Below, in pieces: positions 60,221 to 64,000 of a stretch of DNA of 64,000 nucleotides. The stretch spans positions 124,001 through 188,000 of the forward strand of contig NZ_JBLXCD010000007.1 of NCBI RefSeq assembly GCF_048265165.1, read 5' to 3'. Every line of letters starts with the position of its first letter. Within the stretch, counting starts at the first letter, position 1. A program made the translations under genes and the position numbers. The DNA comes from Oceanospirillum sp048265165. Its GTDB lineage: Bacteria > Pseudomonadota > Gammaproteobacteria > Pseudomonadales > Halomonadaceae. The notes under the pieces are model-generated. The model made no database searches. It was not told the origin of the DNA and saw only the letters and a program-made list of their open reading frames with translations.

Positions 60221-60877
60221 ATGTCTGATAAACCTGATATCGTCGCTGTGATGGGAGGGACTTTTGACCCGGTTCATAATGGACATCTTCGCTCAGCCCT
60301 GGAGCTGAAGCAGCTATTGGCACTGGATGAAGTCCGTTTGGTTCCCTGTCATCAAACGCCTCATCGCGAACAGCCCCGAAGAAGCAGCCAGCAGAGATTG
60401 CATATGCTCGACCTGGCTGTTGCTGGTGAAGCAGGGTTGCGTATCGATGACCGGGAACTCCGGCTTGATCAGCCTTCCTATTCGGTTTTTACACTACAGG
60501 GGCTGCGTAAAGAGCTGGGTAATGAGGCTGTGCTTTTCTGGGTCATGGGAATTGATGCATTTGCCCACTTTACCTCTTGGTATCAATGGCGTGAAATTCT
60601 GACGCTGGCCAATCTTATTATAATGACACGTCCGGGTTTTGAGTTAGTCTCAGAGTCAGAAGAGAAAAGGCTTTGGCAAGAGCGTGCAATTGAGGTGTCT
60701 GAACTTCATATGCACCCTTCCGGGAAAATTCTGTCTATCAGTCTGCCTTCGCAGCTGGAGATTTCTGCAACCTATATCCGTCAGCAGTTATCGCGGGGAC
60801 AATCTGTGCGCTACCTGCTGCCTGATTCGGTTATCAGTTACATTGGGACCCATAAACTTTATGTTAAAGCGTCCTGA
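60221..60877 (+). CDS. nadD: NadD, nicotinate-nucleotide adenylyltransferase
   Basis: 218 residues. The nucleotidyltransferase signature GGTFDPVHNGHL is at residues 12-23 and the second motif, EISATYIRQQL (ISxTxIR), is near 180. The enzyme adenylates nicotinate mononucleotide in NAD synthesis. The ATG 60221 lacks a clear ribosome site. It is followed by 188 bases with a direct repeat and then rsfS. Confidence 0.96.
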   Translation: MSDKPDIVAVMGGTFDPVHNGHLRSALELKQLLALDEVRLVPCHQTPHREQPRRSSQQRLHMLDLAVAGEAGLRIDDRELRLDQPSYSVFTLQGLRKELGNEAVLFWVMGIDAFAHFTSWYQWREILTLANLIIMTRPGFELVSESEEKRLWQERAIEVSELHMHPSGKILSISLPSQLEISATYIRQQLSRGQSVRYLLPDSVISYIGTHKLYVKAS

Positions 60878-61021
60878 TCTTTTCGGTATTTGAGCGCGTT
60901 TTTTTGCCTGATGTTAAACTAATGTCTCTTTTTATGGCTTTTGGCGTCAGTTTTTACAGAGAAATGAACATTAAGGCTACAAAGCTGCTCTAACTTGTAA
61001 GACAATTGCGTTCTTATTTGA

Positions 61022-61052
61022 TTAATCCTGAATTCGTCTGGTTAATCCTGAA
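61022..61052. repeat. Direct repeat upstream of rsfS
   Basis: TTAATCCTGAA occurs at 61022-61032 and 61042-61052, exactly 20 bases apart, ending 13 bases before the rsfS ATG. The two-turn spacing is compatible with a protein-binding pair, though chance or slippage is possible. Confidence 0.5.
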
Positions 61053-61065
61053 AATCTGAGGTCCT

Positions 61066-61443
61066 ATGCAAACAGAACAACTCAAGCAGCTGGTTATTGA
61101 CTCGCTGGAAGAGATGAAGGGTAACGATATTGTGGTGCTTGATGTTCAAGGCAACACCAGCGTTACTGACTTTATGGTTATCGCTAGTGGTACATCTAAC
61201 CGTCACGTGGCCTCCATGGCTAATAATGTGGTGGTGAGTGTTAAAGAGCAGGGCGTTCGTCCGCTGGGCGTGGAAGGTCAGGCCGGTAGTGAGTGGGTTC
61301 TGGTGGATTTGGGGGATATTGTGGTGCATGTAATGCAGCCGGCAACCCGCCAGTTCTATGATCTTGAGCGCCTCTGGAGTGATTTACCGGAGGATTCTGT
61401 TGCGGAGTCCGGAATGCAGGAGTCGTCGGAGAGCCATTCTTGA
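61066..61443 (+). CDS. rsfS: RsfS, ribosomal silencing factor
   Basis: 125 residues. The RsfS/YbeB core is QLKQLVIDSLEEMKGNDIVVLDV followed by TDFMVIASGTSNRHVASMAN and SEWVLVDLGDIVVHVM. RsfS binds ribosomal protein L14 and blocks subunit joining when nutrients are scarce. The last 20 residues are a Ser/Glu-rich extension not found in E. coli (105 aa). Its stop overlaps the rlmH start in TTGA. Confidence 0.96.
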   Translation: MQTEQLKQLVIDSLEEMKGNDIVVLDVQGNTSVTDFMVIASGTSNRHVASMANNVVVSVKEQGVRPLGVEGQAGSEWVLVDLGDIVVHVMQPATRQFYDLERLWSDLPEDSVAESGMQESSESHS

Positions 61444-61907
61444 GGATCAAGCTTATTGCAGTGGGCACTAAAATGCCCAAGTGGGTAGAGCAAGGCTACG
61501 AAGAGTATGCTAAACGTCTGCCTCGGGAGTTTTCTCTGGAATTGATGGAGATTGCTCCCGGCAATCGCGGTAAGAATGCTGATATTGAGCGTGCAATCCG
61601 AAAAGAGGGCGAGCTGATGATGTCTAAGATCAGCTCATCTGATCATGTTGTTGCTCTCGAAGTGCTCGGGAAGACATGGTCTACCGAGCAGCTTGCTAAA
61701 GAAGCTGAAGGTTGGCAAATGCTCGGTCGTGATGTTTGCCTGCTGGTTGGTGGCCCTGAAGGTCTTGCCCGGGAGTGTAAACAAAGAGCAAATCAGCAAT
61801 GGTCTTTGTCGCCTCTTACACTGCCGCATCCTATGGTGAGGCTCCTGTTAGCGGAGCAGGTTTACCGGGCCTGGAGTGTTATCCAGGGGCACCCCTATCA
61901 TCGCTAA
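61440..61907 (+). CDS. rlmH: RlmH, 23S rRNA pseudouridine-1915 N3-methyltransferase
   Basis: 155 residues from a TTG start at 61440 that overlaps the rsfS stop. SPOUT-class methyltransferase with a C-terminal trefoil knot: LLVGGPEGLARECK and LSPLTLPHPMVRLLLAEQVYRAWS. It methylates Psi1915 in helix 69 of assembled 70S ribosomes. The N-terminus RIKLIAVGTKMPKWVEQGY is a perfect family start. PBP2 gene follows after 33 bases. Confidence 0.97.
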   Translation: MRIKLIAVGTKMPKWVEQGYEEYAKRLPREFSLELMEIAPGNRGKNADIERAIRKEGELMMSKISSSDHVVALEVLGKTWSTEQLAKEAEGWQMLGRDVCLLVGGPEGLARECKQRANQQWSLSPLTLPHPMVRLLLAEQVYRAWSVIQGHPYHR

Positions 61908-61940
61908 AACTCTCATCTTTCCAAGAACGGTGATAACCGG

Positions 61941-63821
61941 ATGTCTGAAAAACGCACACTGAAAAACCTCGACCTTGAATACCGTCTTTTCAAGGAAAGG
62001 ATCTTTGTCGCTTTTGCCATCGTTATCCTTCTTGTTATGGTGCTCGTTTCCCGCATGGTTTATCTGCAGGTATACCAATACGACGTCTATAGTACCAAAT
62101 CCGATAAAAACAGAATGCACGTAAGGGCTATCCCTCCCACACGAGGCCTTATCTTTGATGGTAAAGGCCGTGTATTGGCAGAAAATCTGCCCAGTTATAA
62201 CCTGATGTTTGTTCGTGAGCAGGCGAAAGATATCCAGGGTGTACTGAACACTCTGTCAGAGGTTTTGGAGCTGAGTGAAACCCAGCAAAAAGAGATTGCT
62301 GAGCAGACTTATAGTCAGCGCCGACCCTTTCACTCCGCTCTTCTGTTAAGCCAGCTAACCGAAGAACAGATCGCTAAAGTTTCTGTTAATCGTTATCGCC
62401 TTCCTGGTGTTGAAATTGAAGCTCAGCTGATCCGCCACTACCCCTATGGCCCGATGACAGCCCATGTTCTGGGTTATGTTTCCCGTATTAGTGAACTGGA
62501 TCTTAAAAAGGTCGACCGTTCGCAGTATGCGGGGACTTACTATATTGGAAAGAGTGGGATTGAGCGCCAGTATGAAGAAACCCTACATGGAAAAGTGGGC
62601 GTTCAAACGGTTGAAACCAACGCCCGGGGCCGAGTGTTGAGTGTTCTTGATGAGACCTTGCCTCAGCCTGGACAGTCATTGAAACTGCACCTGGATACGG
62701 ATCTTCAATACGCTGCGATGCGGGCTTTATCGGGATTTCGGGGTTCTATCGTCGCTATTGAGCCTAAAACCGGTGGCATTCTTGCGATCGTCAGTACGCC
62801 AAGTTTTGACCCCAATCTTTTCGTTTCAGGTATTGATAGTAAAACTTATAAAGAGTTGATCACTTCCCGTGACCTGCCTATGTTTAACCGGAGTATCCGG
62901 GGGAACTACCCTCCAGCTTCAACCATTAAAGCCTTTATGGCAATTGCCGGACTTGAAGAGGGAGTTGTCACTCAGGACTTTACCATTGAAGATCCCGGCT
63001 GGTTTCAGTTACCGAATGATGATCGTTATTACCGCAACTGGAAGCGGATTGGGCACGGTACAGTGGATTTGAGAAAAGCGATTGTGGTTTCAAACGATAC
63101 CTATTTTTATAACCTGGCCTACAATTTAGGCATTGATCGCATTTACCCTTTTATGCAACGTTTTGGATTTGGTTTGAATACAGCACTGGATATACCTCAG
63201 GCCTCACCGGGGCTTATGCCAAGTCGTGACTGGAAGCGTACTAAACGAAAGTCTCCCTGGTTTCCGGGTGAAACACTAAGCGTAGGAATTGGCCAGGGGT
63301 ATTGGCAGGCAACGCCTCTGCAGATTGCTACGTCAATGGCGGTATTGGCTAACAAGGGAAAATGGGTGCAGCCCCGATTGGTAAAAAGTATTGATAGTAA
63401 AGACATCGTTACTGATAACAAAGAATCTCCAAAAGATATCGTACTATCCGATGAGCGTTACTGGGACATTGCTATAGAAGCTATGGTCGACGTGGTTCAT
63501 AGTGGAACGGGGACGGCGCGACGGATCGGCAAGCAGGTTGACTATACGATTGCAGGTAAAACCGGTACCGCTCAGGTAAAAAGCATCAAACAAGATGAAG
63601 TTTACGATGAAAGCAAGTTGGCCGAGCGTCACCGGGACCATGCAATGTTTGCCGGTTTTGCTCCGGCCCATGACCCGAAAATTGCACTGGCCGTGATTGT
63701 AGAAAATGCGGGTAGCGGCAGCACGACAGCAGCACCTATCGCTAAGATGGTATTTGATGCTTACCTGAAAAAAGAGCGTGATCTGAGGCTGACTGAGTCA
63801 GTAGGCGGAGGAAAAGAGTGA
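61941..63821 (+). CDS. mrdA: Penicillin-binding protein 2 (PBP2), elongation transpeptidase
   Basis: 626 residues. A membrane anchor (about 20-42, IFVAFAIVILLVMVLVSRMV) precedes the PBP dimerisation domain and the transpeptidase. Active-site motifs: serine S327 in STIK (S327-K330), SND at 384-386 and KTGT at 540-543. With RodA, MreC and MreD it builds the lateral wall; the mreD gene ends at the start of this window. The stop overlaps rodA's start (GTGA). Confidence 0.98.
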   Translation: MSEKRTLKNLDLEYRLFKERIFVAFAIVILLVMVLVSRMVYLQVYQYDVYSTKSDKNRMHVRAIPPTRGLIFDGKGRVLAENLPSYNLMFVREQAKDIQGVLNTLSEVLELSETQQKEIAEQTYSQRRPFHSALLLSQLTEEQIAKVSVNRYRLPGVEIEAQLIRHYPYGPMTAHVLGYVSRISELDLKKVDRSQYAGTYYIGKSGIERQYEETLHGKVGVQTVETNARGRVLSVLDETLPQPGQSLKLHLDTDLQYAAMRALSGFRGSIVAIEPKTGGILAIVSTPSFDPNLFVSGIDSKTYKELITSRDLPMFNRSIRGNYPPASTIKAFMAIAGLEEGVVTQDFTIEDPGWFQLPNDDRYYRNWKRIGHGTVDLRKAIVVSNDTYFYNLAYNLGIDRIYPFMQRFGFGLNTALDIPQASPGLMPSRDWKRTKRKSPWFPGETLSVGIGQGYWQATPLQIATSMAVLANKGKWVQPRLVKSIDSKDIVTDNKESPKDIVLSDERYWDIAIEAMVDVVHSGTGTARRIGKQVDYTIAGKTGTAQVKSIKQDEVYDESKLAERHRDHAMFAGFAPAHDPKIALAVIVENAGSGSTTAAPIAKMVFDAYLKKERDLRLTESVGGGKE

Positions 63822-64000
63822 GTACACGTGACTTTTTGCACCGGTTGCCAGGGGCTGCTAATGCATTCCAGCGTCCTGCTGGTTGGTTGGAGCGGATCCA
63901 TATCGATTTCTGGATGCTGATGATTCTATTTGTTCTCATTAGTTGCGGTCTTTTTGTACTTTATAGTGCATCTGGAGAGAGTCTGCATGATGTTAAGCGT
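63818..64000 (+). CDS. rodA: RodA peptidoglycan polymerase, N-terminal part only
   Basis: Begins at GTG 63818, overlapping the mrdA stop by 4 bases, and runs off the window. The 61 visible residues start STRDFLHRLPG, then a first membrane helix with DFWMLMILFVLISCGLFVLYSASGE, a classic SEDS-family beginning (Asp before the helix, LYSAS at its end). RodA is the glycosyltransferase partner of PBP2. Family certainty comes from sequence and from the mrdA-rodA order. Confidence 0.93.
   Translation, partial: MSTRDFLHRLPGAANAFQRPAGWLERIHIDFWMLMILFVLISCGLFVLYSASGESLHDVKR

Noticed and set aside
1..64000. Search for CRISPR arrays, tRNA genes, insertion sequences, phage or toxin-antitoxin genes
   Set aside because: No spaced repeat array, cloverleaf sequence, transposase or integrase frame was seen; all long frames are accounted for by chromosomal genes.

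Overview
The window is a stretch of gammaproteobacterial chromosome, most likely from a marine Oceanospirillales-type bacterium. Genes are densely packed, base composition looks close to 50 percent GC by eye, and nearly every gene has a clear relative in Pseudomonas, Marinobacter or Oceanospirillaceae. Several blocks follow the gene order I recall from Pseudomonas: mreD-maf-rng-yhdP-tldD-yjgA-pmbA; ptsO-rapZ-ptsN-hpf-rpoN-lptB-lptA-lptC-kdsC-kdsD; mlaFEDCB-ibaG-murA-hisG-hisD; purH-fis-dusB and DUF3426-prmA-accC-accB-aroQ; mpl-ubiX; proA-nadD-rsfS-rlmH-mrdA-rodA. I saw no tRNA, rRNA, CRISPR array, transposase, integrase or phage gene.

Layout. 1-10 kb: end of the mre cell-shape operon, Maf, RNase G, the giant AsmA-like YhdP, and the TldD/PmbA peptidase pair around yjgA on the opposite strand. 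10-20 kb (minus strand): MgtE, the nitrogen PTS arm (NPr, EIIA-Ntr), RapZ, HPF, sigma-54, LPS transport (LptBAC), Kdo synthesis (KdsC, KdsD) and a Na+/Ca2+ exchanger. 20-27 kb (plus): the Mla phospholipid transport operon, IbaG, MurA, HisG, HisD. 27-31 kb (minus): an accessory cassette of hybrid-free sensor kinase, AraC regulator and EamA exporter. 31-41.6 kb (minus): purH, fis, dusB, gdhA, DUF3426, prmA, accC, accB, aroQ and a free-standing DsbD N-terminal domain. 41.6-53 kb: mixed single genes (DUF2333, a small Rossmann protein, thiolase, acyl-CoA ligase, AraC regulator, inorganic pyrophosphatase, a PP2C/kinase fusion, a VF530 protein, PPi-dependent phosphofructokinase). 53-64 kb: mpl, a small unannotated membrane ORF, ubiX, a lipoprotein, an EamA transporter co-transcribed with two GGDEF-like membrane proteins, then proA, nadD, rsfS, rlmH, mrdA and the start of rodA.

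How the parts fit. Envelope building dominates: peptidoglycan precursor synthesis and recycling (MurA, Mpl), elongation machinery (MreD, PBP2, RodA), LPS (KdsC/D, LptABC) and inter-membrane lipid traffic (MlaFEDCB, YhdP). The second theme is nitrogen and carbon control (RpoN, PTS-Ntr, RapZ, GdhA). A PPi-dependent phosphofructokinase together with a soluble pyrophosphatase suggests PPi-linked sugar metabolism.

The most noteworthy items are not in the conserved blocks: a PP2C-kinase fusion in which catalytic residues of both domains are replaced; two adjacent membrane proteins whose GGDEF signatures have decayed; a lone DsbD alpha domain where a full dsbD is expected; an AraC-type direct repeat in front of an exporter gene; a 57-residue membrane ORF overlapping ubiX; and paired hairpins between ptsN and rapZ. 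No clearly new multi-gene system is visible; the candidates above are the best leads.
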